From: an uncultured Christensenella sp.
Lineage (GTDB): Bacteria; Bacillota; Clostridia; Christensenellales; UBA3700
NCBI GenBank assembly: GCA_910584635.1
Contig: CAJUBA010000009.1
Coordinates: forward strand, 1 to 52,880
DNA length: 52,880 nt
Direction: 5' to 3'
This document shows, piece after piece, positions 33,048-40,541 of this stretch. A program made the position numbers and the translations under genes. Below the pieces are notes generated by a model. The model made no database searches. It worked only from the letters and a program-made list of their open reading frames with translations, and had not been told where the DNA came from. How positions within the stretch are numbered: the stretch's first letter is position 1; every line of letters begins with the position of its first letter.

Positions 33048-33703
33048 TCGTTATAACCTCCGACACACGCTTTCGCCCAATTTATTAAAAGCTCCGACAT
33101 TTCTTCAAACTTTACGTCTACGCCGTTCTTTAAGTTTAGTGCCGTCGTAAGAACGGCGGACGGCGGAACAATTGCGTTTTGCAATTCGGTTTTAGACTTT
33201 ATGTACTTGCCCGTTTCGTAAAACCATACTGCTTGTATCACAAACACTGCCGATTTGTAAAGCGAGCGAAGTATATCGTCACTTTTTTCGTGTACGAAGT
33301 TATGCACGCAAGCGTGATAAATATTGCACGCACCGATTTTTATAGCCCGTTTGACTGCTTTTATATCTATCTTTTCGAGCAAGCAATCGAGAGTTCCTTT
33401 AATGGGCGTGGTGTCATAATAGAATTGAAAAAGGTCGCTCGTTTCCCAATTCAAAAGTTCGTCCTTGCCCGAAATAAAACCGCAAATAAGTTCTCTGTTC
33501 GACAGTGTATCGAGCATATCACGATAGACTTTCAAATCGTCTATACGCAATTCGTCGAGAATAACAACTACGTCAATATCGCTTGTTTCCGTTGCTTCGC
33601 CTCTGCCGTAACTGCCTTGCAAACCTATAAACCATACACGGTTAGAAAAAGTTTGCTCAACCTTGTTTGTAAAACCCTTTACCCAAGTTTTAATGTCAAT
33701 CAT
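33044..33703 (-). CDS. Nucleotidyltransferase domain protein (aminoglycoside-type fold)
   Basis: 219-aa protein with a minimal nucleotidyltransferase head: LQGSYGRGEATETSDIDVVV gives the GS-(x)-DxD signature (G30, S31, D42, D44), then a helical HEPN-like C-terminal half (RAIKIGACNIYHACVHNFVH). It could be a drug nucleotidyltransferase or an AMPylator; undetermined. Start ATG at 33703 with AAGGAG. It is first in the six-gene operon to 30496, with a promoter at 33727-33755. Confidence 0.85.
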   Translation of the reverse strand: MIDIKTWVKGFTNKVEQTFSNRVWFIGLQGSYGRGEATETSDIDVVVILDELRIDDLKVYRDMLDTLSNRELICGFISGKDELLNWETSDLFQFYYDTTPIKGTLDCLLEKIDIKAVKRAIKIGACNIYHACVHNFVHEKSDDILRSLYKSAVFVIQAVWFYETGKYIKSKTELQNAIVPPSAVLTTALNLKNGVDVKFEEMSELLINWAKACVGGYNE

Positions 33704-33726
33704 AAATACTCCTTTTGCATTTATAA

Positions 33727-33755
33727 AGTATAGCATAATTTTAATCGTTTTTCAA
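33727..33755 (-). promoter_or_regulatory. Promoter of the nucleotidyltransferase-PEBP operon
   Basis: Minus-strand TTGAAA, 17 bp, TATACT, with the AAGGAG site about 15 nt downstream of the -10 box. Confidence 0.75.
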
Positions 33756-33795
33756 GTAACGACAGGGTGCTATTGAAATTCAATCAACACAAAAA

Positions 33796-33827
33796 AAAGC
33801 CGAGAATCCGTAAGGACTCCCGGCTTT
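33796..33827 (-). terminator. Terminator after the mobile-element protein gene
   Basis: Minus-strand AAAGCCGGGAGTCC/GGATTCTCGGCTTT with a 4-nt loop and a following T8 run, 14 nt past the stop at 33842. Confidence 0.85.
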
Positions 33828-33841
33828 GACTTTGTATTCGG

Positions 33842-34165
33842 TTAAACAGTCTGTGTTTTATCGGGTATGTAGATTTTGTCGGCAACCTTTACGGCTTTAT
33901 ACGTTACGCCGTTTATCGTCTGGGTAACGTATTCGGGCTTGCCGTCGGCGTTCGCCCGTAAGAATATCTTTTCGGCGTTCTCGTCTATGCGGTCAATGTT
34001 GCCGTCTATAAACTTGCTGTCGTTACCGACTTCCAAGACTTTTAAACCTTTTTGCAGTAGGTATGAACTGAATTGCCAAAGTTTCTCGAACATTCCGTAG
34101 CAGTCCATAATAAAGCAAAAGTCCTCTTTTTCGCAGTAACCTGTAATTCTGTAATAGTTGTTCAT
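33842..34165 (-). CDS. Hypothetical protein of mobile-element type
   Basis: 107 aa, not assigned to a family. It begins MNNYYRITGYCEKEDFCFIM and has DCYGMFEKLWQFSSYLLQKG, then a beta-rich C-terminus (TQTINGVTYKAVKVADKIYI). Small proteins of this style, behind a GGAGG...ATG...AGGAG leader, occur in integrative conjugative elements of Clostridia; this is a recollection, not a search result. An upstream ATG at 34182 in a different frame, preceded by GGAGG, could be a leader peptide overlapping it. Confidence 0.65.
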   Translation of the reverse strand: MNNYYRITGYCEKEDFCFIMDCYGMFEKLWQFSSYLLQKGLKVLEVGNDSKFIDGNIDRIDENAEKIFLRANADGKPEYVTQTINGVTYKAVKVADKIYIPDKTQTV

Positions 34166-34206
34166 ATAATTTACTCCTTTGCATTTTCTAAACCTCCGTG
34201 ATTTTA

Positions 34207-34335
34207 TTAGCCTTTCGGCAGGGGCAAAGTAGCACTGTTCGGGTGTGATAAGGCTTTGATTTGGCGAGGCCGCGAACGTAAACGACAGGTCTTTATCTGC
34301 GTTCCGTTACCAAAAAATAAGTGCGTTATTTGCAT
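34207..34335 (-). CDS. Possible 42-aa remnant or small protein
   Basis: A short frame opens MQITHLFFGNGTQIKTCR and ends with SATLPLPKG. It is basic and precedes the mobile-element protein gene in the same direction. No ribosome site lies before its ATG, and a terminator (34344-34366) stands just upstream, so expression is doubtful. It may be the remnant of a longer gene. Confidence 0.25.
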   Translation of the reverse strand: MQITHLFFGNGTQIKTCRLRSRPRQIKALSHPNSATLPLPKG

Positions 34336-34343
34336 AACAAAAA

Positions 34344-34366
34344 AGCCCGACGTTTTCCGTCAGGCT
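34344..34366 (-). terminator. Terminator downstream of the lnu gene and repeat B
   Basis: Minus-strand AGCCTGACG/CGTCGGGCT with a short A-rich loop and T6 following. It would end transcripts coming from the lnu-type gene through direct repeat B. Confidence 0.75.
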
Positions 34367-34399
34367 ATAAAGTCAATATTGAGATTTTAAGTGCTTATT

Positions 34400-34554
34400 T
34401 TTTGCCGTTTACTTTTGCGAGAACTGTGCTACAACAGCCACAACGAAAGGCAAAATCACGGAGACTCTCGAACTGCAAAAGCAGTCGCTCTGCACAAAAA
34501 AATGACTGACAAGACTGTGGCTCTTATCAGCCATTCGACGCTAAATTGAAATTT
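34400..34554. repeat. Direct repeat B (pair with 27866-28021)
   Basis: The second copy of the 155-bp direct repeat, carrying a 1-nt deletion in an A-run relative to copy A. It ends with ctaaattgaaattt, 6 nt before the stop of the lnu-type gene. Recombination between A and B would excise 6.5 kb. Confidence 0.8.
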
Positions 34555-34560
34555 GTTTAA

Positions 34561-35052
34561 TTATTTTGATATACTCTCAAGAACTGCAATATCTTGCTTA
34601 TCTTTATCTCTTAACTCATATCCCGAATGGAAAATTTTTTGTCCTTTTAGGGATATGCAAGGAATTGTTTTTCCTTCAAAAATAGCATTACTAAAAAAGT
34701 CTTTTTCAAATTCATAAAATCCACCTTCTAAATCTGCTTGTTTTGAAGTTCCATCCTCATTCAAAATAAATGGATGAATATCCAAATATCCATATTTTTC
34801 GCTATATAGTTCTATCCTAACAGGTTTCCAATCTGTATCTATTTTATATCCATATTCAAAAAGTAGATTTAATAATTTTTCTGTATGTTGTGCATCAAAA
34901 TTTACATCAATATCTCTATGATTTCGTGTTTGTTTACCTGCTAATATATCAACACCCCATCCACCATCAATCCAATATTTTATGTTTGCTTTTTCTAATA
35001 AATTGATAATAGTCATTAAATCTTCTTTTGTTGTTATCTCTTTCCTATTCAT
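34561..35052 (-). CDS. lnu: Lincosamide nucleotidyltransferase (Lnu(A)-like)
   Basis: 163-aa nucleotidyltransferase. YWIDGGWGVDILAGKQTRNH with RDIDVNFDAQHT (D47, D49) and later GYLDIHPFILNEDG, IPCISLKGQKIFHSGYEL match the Lnu(A) plan, whose members adenylylate lincosamides. Length equals the known enzymes. The start ATG at 35052 has GAGAAG at -9; a GTG at 35067 is possible. A good promoter is at 35091-35119. Lower GC than the neighbourhood and position beside repeat B and a tRNA suggest horizontal arrival. Actual resistance is not demonstrated. Confidence 0.88.
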   Translation of the reverse strand: MNRKEITTKEDLMTIINLLEKANIKYWIDGGWGVDILAGKQTRNHRDIDVNFDAQHTEKLLNLLFEYGYKIDTDWKPVRIELYSEKYGYLDIHPFILNEDGTSKQADLEGGFYEFEKDFFSNAIFEGKTIPCISLKGQKIFHSGYELRDKDKQDIAVLESISK

Positions 35053-35090
35053 ATAAGTTCTTCTCACAAATTATTGTTTATCGTACAATC

Positions 35091-35119
35091 ATTATAGCAA
35101 AAGTTTACGGTTAAATCAA
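35091..35119 (-). promoter_or_regulatory. Promoter of the lnu-type gene
   Basis: Minus-strand TTGATT, exactly 17 bp, TATAAT, giving a leader of about 32 nt. Confidence 0.75.
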
Positions 35120-35284
35120 ACATATAGTATAGGCACTTCAAGATTTTTCTCAAAGTGCCTACTATTACGTTATTTTGTAAAGTTGCCTTTCTCATCACGC
35201 TTTTGTGTCTGCCACGCTGTCGGTGTGGGCGGTTCCGGCGACGCTATATTCATTCCAACGCAAACGCCGAAGTAATCTCTTTCA

Positions 35285-35326
35285 AAGAATAATACGAACT
35301 CACTTTGGCGTGGGTTCGTATTATTC
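35285..35326. terminator. 17-bp hairpin after tRNA-Ser
   Basis: The arms gaataatacgaactcac and gtgggttcgtattattc pair with one mismatch around a short loop, 6 nt beyond the tRNA 3' end. It may end tRNA transcription or be a leftover attachment-site structure; the T-content after the stem is modest. Confidence 0.5.
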
Positions 35327-35331
35327 ACTAA

Positions 35332-35422
35332 TGGCGGAAGCGGAGGGATTCGAACCCTCGAGCCGATTGCTCGGCTACTTGATTTCGAGTCAAGCCCGTT
35401 ATGACCACTTCGATACGCTTCC
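35332..35422 (-). tRNA. tRNA-Ser (anticodon CGA)
   Basis: 91 nt including an encoded CCA. The acceptor GGAAGCG pairs with CGCTTCC, the anticodon stem CTTGA/TCAAG holds the loop CTCGAAA with anticodon CGA (reads UCG), a long variable arm (agccgagcaatcggct) is present as in serine tRNAs, and the T-arm is GAGGG-TTCGAAT-CCCTC. A promoter lies upstream at 35437-35465. A tRNA 3' end is a usual integration site, and the accessory region ends right beside it. Confidence 0.96.
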
Positions 35423-35436
35423 GTATGACAATAAAG

Positions 35437-35465
35437 AGTATATCACAATAGTTTTGATATTTCAA
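35437..35465 (-). promoter_or_regulatory. Promoter of tRNA-Ser
   Basis: Minus-strand TTGAAA, 17 bp, TATACT. It starts transcription about 8-10 nt before the mature tRNA 5' end. Confidence 0.75.
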
Positions 35466-35602
35466 TTAGAATTCGCTACTTTTTTATTATTTAATTTGTA
35501 GGTTTTTACAATCGCTTTTATGCAAGCAATACAAGAAAATCCGTTTAATATCGTTTTATTCTCTTTTGCCGAGATAAACAACAAACAATCGAGCCGATAG
35601 AC

Positions 35603-36031
35603 TTAATTGTCTTGCAAAACTTTAAGATAGGCTTCTATTTCTTCCTGCGCTTCTTTCAAATCATGCTCGCGGTAATTTCCGCATTCTTTCGGCTTCGTGC
35701 CGGGAACGTAGTCGAGTTCAAGACATTTTTTAAGACACTCGATAGTAATTTCTCTCGCTTGTTTTTCTTGAATTTTGAATAGCAGTAAATAGCAACCCGT
35801 TCTACATCCCATAGGTCCGAAATATACGACCTTGTCTTTTATTTCGCTGTTACGAATGACGACTGCAAAAAGATGTTCTATCGAATGCAGCGCCGCATAA
35901 GAGATATAGTCCCCTTTGTTGGGATACTTAAATCTCATATCGTAAGTGTATACGCCGTTGGCTTCGCCTAGACAGTAAAAACCGGGCGTCATTGAATCGT
36001 GATCTAATTCAAAAGATTTTATATTATCCAT
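35603..36031 (-). CDS. luxS: S-ribosylhomocysteine lyase LuxS
   Basis: 142-aa LuxS, which splits S-ribosylhomocysteine into homocysteine and the precursor of autoinducer-2, as part of methyl-cycle recycling. The metal site is H49xxEH53 (LHSIEHLFA) plus C117 (KPKECGNYREH); the catalytic Cys is C76 in FGPMGCRTGC and Glu is E52. The start ATG at 36031 has AAGGAG at good spacing; a GTG at 36040 lies within it. At 142 residues it is slightly shorter than usual (about 155), but all active residues are present. No mtn (pfs) gene is near. Confidence 0.94.
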   Translation of the reverse strand: MDNIKSFELDHDSMTPGFYCLGEANGVYTYDMRFKYPNKGDYISYAALHSIEHLFAVVIRNSEIKDKVVYFGPMGCRTGCYLLLFKIQEKQAREITIECLKKCLELDYVPGTKPKECGNYREHDLKEAQEEIEAYLKVLQDN

Positions 36032-36199
36032 TCTCTCCACTCCTTATCGGATATTAATCAAATTGTTTTGACTCTGCCGAAACTTTGTCTATTATCTTAA
36101 TTTTAACAAAATCCCGCTCTTGAATTTTATCACAAAGCGAAAATATATGTCAATCCAATATAAATAACGCATTGACAGAGTTAAATTTTTACTTCCCTA

Positions 36200-36228
36200 T
36201 TGACATGCCTTTCCCCGTACCATATAAT
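36200..36228 (+). promoter_or_regulatory. Full-consensus promoter of the GPH transporter operon
   Basis: TTGACA, exactly 17 bp, TATAAT; both hexamers are perfect. The leader is about 25 nt with AAGGAT. Confidence 0.85.
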
Positions 36229-36259
36229 TGTATTATATAAATATTTTAAGGATAAAATT

Positions 36260-37879
36260 ATGACGGAAAACAATCACAATTTCAGCGATCGGATTTCTCA
36301 ACCTGACACCGTTAAGCCTATGACGAGAGGCGAAAGACTCGCATACGGAGCAGGCGAAATTTACGGCGGAGGTTACGCGGCGCTGCTCGGCGTTGTGCTG
36401 ACCTTCTTTCTTACGAATCTTATACTCGTAGGCATTCCTCACGCGGAAATCTACGCTGCGATAATAATCGTTATATCCAAAGTATGGGACGCGATTTCCG
36501 ACCCGCTTATGGGCGTTATCTCCGACAATACCAGAACCAAAATAGGTCGCAGACGTCCTTGGATTATAATAGGCGGAGCGCTCGTTCCGGTAGCCTTTGC
36601 GATAATGTTTTTGCCCTGGGCAAAAAACATTCAAAGCGCGGGACTTCGAATAACTTACGCGTGCATAGGCTATTTCCTGCTTTGTACAGTCAATACCATT
36701 TCACAAGTGCCTTACGCTTCGCTCAGCGCGGAAATCTCCGCAGACTTCAAGGAGAGAAACAAAGCGAATTCCGTCAAACTCATCTATTCGATATTGGCAT
36801 CTGGAGCGTTTTATTTGATACCCGCCGCCGCTACGGAAGCGTATTCCGCTTATATCACTCACGGTACCTCGGCTTACGGCTCGATAGACGAAACGGGATT
36901 TTTCCTTATAGTTGCGGTAATGTGCGGATTGATATTCGGCGTATCGACCGTGTTGGTAGGAATATTCAGCAAAGAAAGAATACCTTACGACAAAACTCAA
37001 AAAAGCAAATTCTCATTCAAAAGTTACGCAACCCCGCTCAAAAATAAATCTTACAGATACCATTTAATAATGTATATAACGGCTTTCGGATGTTATGATT
37101 TTATATCCGCTTTGGTATTGTATTACGTTACGGCGGTAGTACCCAATATCACTATATTCGGCATGAAAATGAGTTCTATGTTCATAGTCGCTCCTATGAT
37201 GGTAATGGCGGCAGTTACATATCCGTTAAATATGAAACTAAAAAGTTCCAAAGGCAAACAGTTTGCTTTCCGCTGGGGACTTCCCTGCTACATACTCGGC
37301 GCAGTAGGACTTGCGGTATTTCCAAACACGACGAATACCAATATAAGTTGGTTACTTTTACTATGCGCCGCAATTATGGGTACCGGATTCGGAGGCGCGC
37401 AAATGATGCCTTGGCTTATATTCGCAGACACGCAAGACGTGGCGGAACTCAAAACGGGCGTGAAAGATACCGGAACGTACAGCGGACTTATGACGTTTAC
37501 CAGAAAAATAGGAACGGCAATCGCTCAAAGCACGGTTCTGATTGTTCTAGCATGCGTGAAATACAGCGCTTACACCGATGAAATAGTCAAAAACAAAGCC
37601 GCTATTGCAGAGGCTGAAGCGGCGGGAGAAATTCTCGATACTTCGCAAATGTTGCTCGAATACCCCGCTTCTGTAACAAACGCTATAAGAATACTTTTCG
37701 CTCTTGTTGTCGTTGTAATGATAGGGCTTGCAATATGGGCGTCTTTGAAATATAAGATAAACGATCAAAAACTTACGCGTATCAAATATTATCTCGAAAA
37801 ACAACGCGCCGGAGAAAACGACGCCTTGAGCGAAGAAGAACAAGCCGAAAGAAAAGCGCTTTTGGAGGAACTGGGTTGA
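36260..37879 (+). CDS. GPH family glycoside:cation symporter
   Basis: 539-aa transporter of the glycoside-pentoside-hexuronide:cation symporter family (MFS_2). The N-terminal RGERLAYGAGEIYGGGYAAL and loop 2-3 DPLMGVISDNTRTKIGRRRPW are diagnostic, with about 12 hydrophobic segments. The long hydrophilic C-terminal tail (KRxxEEEQAERKALLEEL) is predicted helical. It imports a sugar or glycoside; no glycosidase is adjacent, so the substrate is unknown. The start ATG at 36260 follows AAGGAT; an upstream frame to 36200 crosses the promoter. It overlaps the next gene as TGATG. Confidence 0.92.
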   Translation: MTENNHNFSDRISQPDTVKPMTRGERLAYGAGEIYGGGYAALLGVVLTFFLTNLILVGIPHAEIYAAIIIVISKVWDAISDPLMGVISDNTRTKIGRRRPWIIIGGALVPVAFAIMFLPWAKNIQSAGLRITYACIGYFLLCTVNTISQVPYASLSAEISADFKERNKANSVKLIYSILASGAFYLIPAAATEAYSAYITHGTSAYGSIDETGFFLIVAVMCGLIFGVSTVLVGIFSKERIPYDKTQKSKFSFKSYATPLKNKSYRYHLIMYITAFGCYDFISALVLYYVTAVVPNITIFGMKMSSMFIVAPMMVMAAVTYPLNMKLKSSKGKQFAFRWGLPCYILGAVGLAVFPNTTNTNISWLLLLCAAIMGTGFGGAQMMPWLIFADTQDVAELKTGVKDTGTYSGLMTFTRKIGTAIAQSTVLIVLACVKYSAYTDEIVKNKAAIAEAEAAGEILDTSQMLLEYPASVTNAIRILFALVVVVMIGLAIWASLKYKINDQKLTRIKYYLEKQRAGENDALSEEEQAERKALLEELG

Positions 37880-38700
37880 TGAAAGAATTTCATACGATAC
37901 CGCTGACGCAACTAACGGGCGCGATTTGCGCTTTGACGGACGTCCCCGCTCCCGAAAAGAGCCAAGGAGTCATGCAAGAATTAGTCGACGCGGTATTTGA
38001 AAAAACCGACGGCAGAAAAGTCGACAGAGTGCTTATGTACAATCCCGACGCGATAGGACGTTGGACTTGCGAAAAATACCGCGATAAGTTTGAGAAGGTA
38101 CGTCTACACGCGCCGATAGAATTGCCGATACTTACGGTATTCCCGCCCAAAACTCCGGTGTGTTTCGGAAGTATGTATACGGGAGCAAGTCCGTCGGTAC
38201 ACGGTATACAGCATTATACAAAACCGGTAATAAAAATCGACAGCATTTTTGACGCTATGATACGAGCAGGCAAAAAGCCGTGTATAGTCGCCGTAAAAAA
38301 TTCAAGTATGGCAAAAATTTTCAATGAAAGAAATATGGACTATTTTTTGGAAGATTACGACGAACAGGCAGTAAAGAAAACGCTTGAACTGATAGAAAAG
38401 GACGAGTACGATTTGATTTGCGTATATAATCAAGAATACGACGACGTAATGCACCGCTCTCATCCGAAGTCAAAACGTTCTCAAAAGGCGATAGACCACT
38501 ACTCCGATTATTTTGACAAACTTGCCGAGCATGTCAAAAAATATTGGACAGAACATACTTCTCTTATCGGTTACGCTCCCGACCACGGCACGCACAGAGA
38601 ATGGTATCTTTTAGGTAATCACGGAAAAAATATCCCTCAGGATATGAATATATTTCACTATTACGGAGTTATAAATCCGAAACAAAATAGCAGCAAGTAA
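37879..38700 (+). CDS. Alkaline phosphatase superfamily hydrolase (phosphodiesterase-like)
   Basis: 273-aa protein of the alkaline phosphatase/nucleotide pyrophosphatase fold. The nucleophile region is FPPKTPVCFGSMYTGASPSV, with T or S at the expected metal-bridging position, followed by HGIQHYTKP, and the metal-binding C-terminal YAPDHGTHREW. It is truncated compared with classical family members, without a signal peptide, so cytoplasmic. The start ATG at 37879 overlaps the transporter stop, with GGAGG 10 nt upstream; it probably acts on the transported compound (inference). Confidence 0.75.
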   Translation: MKEFHTIPLTQLTGAICALTDVPAPEKSQGVMQELVDAVFEKTDGRKVDRVLMYNPDAIGRWTCEKYRDKFEKVRLHAPIELPILTVFPPKTPVCFGSMYTGASPSVHGIQHYTKPVIKIDSIFDAMIRAGKKPCIVAVKNSSMAKIFNERNMDYFLEDYDEQAVKKTLELIEKDEYDLICVYNQEYDDVMHRSHPKSKRSQKAIDHYSDYFDKLAEHVKKYWTEHTSLIGYAPDHGTHREWYLLGNHGKNIPQDMNIFHYYGVINPKQNSSK

Positions 38701-38815
38701 AATCTCATAAACCGATTTTACAAAGTCAAATGCAAAAAAGACAAATTCCGCTCCAATCGGCAATCAGTTCTGAAAATGCGTATTGACATTTTTAATATTT
38801 ACAGGTTATTTATAT

Positions 38816-39523
38816 ATGGAAGCAGTATTATATGTTTTAGTCGCAATATGTTTTATATTCGGCGTGATAAAAGCGCGAGCGGGTAGCAAAGGCGATAGAG
38901 ATTTTGAACTTATTGCAAAAACCGTCGGAGCGTTGACTTTCGTTTGTATCGGTATATTAGCGTTCTTTTTATCAAAGCCGTCAAGCGAAAATATGCGTTA
39001 CGGACTGGCGGTAATAGTAGCGTTGATACTGGGTATGCTGGGAGATATATTCCTCTGTCTTTACGACTCAAACGCTCATGCGGAAAGAAAAAACCTTATC
39101 CAAACGGTTGGCGTAGTTTTCTTCTTTTTGGGACATATATGCTATATGTTCAACATGCTCTCCCTTCAACCGCTCAAACTCTATTTGTTGCCGACGCTAT
39201 TGATATTCCCCCTGATTTATATAATACTGGCGGCAAAAAAAGTGCTGACTGCAAGTTTTGCGCAAAATATAATGTTGACGATTTATTTTCTCGCGCTGAA
39301 TACTATTTTGGTATCGTCTATAAATCTTATTATTATAAGCGGAGCGACGGCGTTTACTATTCTTCTGTTAGTGGCAAGCGTACTGTTTATTTCATCGGAT
39401 ATAGTCCTCGGACTTTCGTGGTTTGCGCCTAAAGCCAAACTGTACAAAAACCACGATTACTATATCATACTCAGTTACTTTACCGCGCAATGTCTTTTCG
39501 CGCTGTCGATATATTTTATTTAA
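38816..39523 (+). CDS. YhhN family membrane protein (lysoplasmalogenase-like)
   Basis: 235-aa membrane protein with about eight hydrophobic segments, of the YhhN/TMEM86 family. Family-like features are LGMLGDIFLCLYDS, VFFFLGHICYMFNM and ISSDIVLGLSWFAP, which supply the conserved acidic residues. Animal TMEM86 cleaves lysoplasmalogens; bacterial members are little studied. The start ATG at 38816 has no strong ribosome site. A TTGACA at 38783 with a weak -10 (TTATTT) 17 bp on would place the transcription start near the ATG. Confidence 0.82.
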   Translation: MEAVLYVLVAICFIFGVIKARAGSKGDRDFELIAKTVGALTFVCIGILAFFLSKPSSENMRYGLAVIVALILGMLGDIFLCLYDSNAHAERKNLIQTVGVVFFFLGHICYMFNMLSLQPLKLYLLPTLLIFPLIYIILAAKKVLTASFAQNIMLTIYFLALNTILVSSINLIIISGATAFTILLLVASVLFISSDIVLGLSWFAPKAKLYKNHDYYIILSYFTAQCLFALSIYFI

Positions 39524-39814
39524 TATAGCAACCAAAAAGATTTCATAGAAAAAAATAAATTTAATCATATACAAAATCGCCCGCGTATTACAGTAATTCC
39601 CATAGGGAATTTAATAAAACGCAAATAAAAAGATTTAGGCATAGCGTTAATCTGTGCCTTTTATGTACTTTTTTTCGTGGACGAACTAGGCTACTCGTAG
39701 ACTAGTGAGATATAGATATGTTTTATATTTCCCGCAAAATTCAATAGGTTGCGTTCTTTCATTTTTCGTGCTATAATAATTGTACGATAAACAGTAATTT
39801 GCAAGGTAAAATTA
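39524..39814. other. Intergenic region with a palindromic cassette end
   Basis: It contains AAAATCGCCCGCG (39573-39585) and the perfect palindrome AATTCCCATAGGGAATT (39595-39611), both repeated in inverted order at 40488-40527 beyond the next gene. A 20-bp imperfect palindrome (ctaggctactcgtagactag, about 39687-39706) and the YdeI gene promoter follow. Confidence 0.6.
39749..39777 (+). promoter_or_regulatory. Promoter of the YdeI-family gene
   Basis: TTGCGT, exactly 17 bp, TATAAT, then a leader of about 31 nt with AAGG before the ATG. Confidence 0.7.
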
Positions 39815-40375
39815 ATGAACAATACATTGATATTTTCTGATAGAGCGCAATTCCGAAATTGGCTGACCGCAAATTGTCTTTCTACCGACGGCGTTTGGCT
39901 TTTGTTCGGCAAGCACGGTAACCCGAAAACGATAAAAGCAGACGAAGCGTTGGAAGAAGCTCTATGCTTTGGTTGGATAGACGGACAAATGCAAAGCATT
40001 GACGATAATACTTATAAAAAGTATTTTTCTATGCGCCGAGCGAATAGCAAGTGGTCGGAGAAAAATAAGGCGTTGGTAAAAGCTCTTGAAGAACGTGGAC
40101 TTATGACCGATTTCGGCAGAAATAAAATAGAAGAAGCCAAACTAAACAGACAATGGGATGCTCCGAAACCTGCGGCGGTTACGGAAGAACAAATTTCCGA
40201 GCTTGCCGAAATATTGAAAGCCTATGAACCTGCCTATGCTAATTTTTCGGCAATGTCATTATCGGTAAAGAAAACGTATGTTAAAGCCTATTTGGATGCC
40301 AAAACGGATGCAGGGCGCGAAAAGCGAATTGCTTGGATGGTAGAACGGCTTAATAAAAATCTAAAACCAATGTGA
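39815..40375 (+). CDS. YdeI/OmpD-associated family protein
   Basis: 186-aa protein of the YdeI (bacteriocin-protection) family. The family signature EALCFGWIDGQMQSIDDNTY with the following RRANSKWSEKNKALV is clear, and the C-terminal MSLSVKKTYVKAYLDAKTDA is the conserved helix pair. Some members protect Bacteroides against a bacteriocin or E. coli against polymyxin; the mechanism is unknown. It is a single-gene unit with its own promoter and terminator within an inverted-repeat cassette. Confidence 0.88.
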   Translation: MNNTLIFSDRAQFRNWLTANCLSTDGVWLLFGKHGNPKTIKADEALEEALCFGWIDGQMQSIDDNTYKKYFSMRRANSKWSEKNKALVKALEERGLMTDFGRNKIEEAKLNRQWDAPKPAAVTEEQISELAEILKAYEPAYANFSAMSLSVKKTYVKAYLDAKTDAGREKRIAWMVERLNKNLKPM

Positions 40376-40413
40376 GATAAATTTCAATTTATCTTTCTAA
40401 AAGGTTTGTAGTA

Positions 40414-40446
40414 AAAAGCTCTCGAACATATCGTTCGAGAGCTTTT
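40414..40446 (+). terminator. Terminator of the YdeI-family gene
   Basis: Plus-strand stem AAAAGCTCTCGAAC/GTTCGAGAGCTTTT, 14 bp perfect with a short loop and T-run. It is preceded by the recurrent aaatttcaattta palindrome at 40377-40394. Confidence 0.85.
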
Positions 40447-40541
40447 GTCCTTGCTTGAAAGTATAACTCTTAATCATTTAGTTTTTTAATTCCCTATGGG
40501 AAGTGCGCTTTACTCGCAGGCGATTTTTTCAAGATTATTTT

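Larger units (their letters stand above)
39573..40527. mobile_element. Small inverted-repeat cassette carrying a YdeI-family gene
   Basis: The left end is AAAATCGCCCGCG then AATTCCCATAGGGAATT (39573-39611); the right end is AATTCCCTATGGGAA then CGCAGGCGATTTT (40488-40527), nearly its reverse complement. The 0.95-kb unit includes promoter, gene and terminator. No transposase is present, so if mobile it depends on a helper elsewhere. Confidence 0.45.

Noticed and set aside
30496..33703. Operon of PEBP, MBL, tautomerase, GNAT, DJ-1 and nucleotidyltransferase genes as a biosynthetic cluster
   Set aside because: No scaffold-forming enzyme, carrier protein or transporter is present; a mixed stress or accessory operon is the simpler reading.
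35205..35501. Plus-strand 98-aa frame over the tRNA gene
   Set aside because: It lies across tRNA-Ser in antisense orientation, has no ribosome site and resembles no protein.
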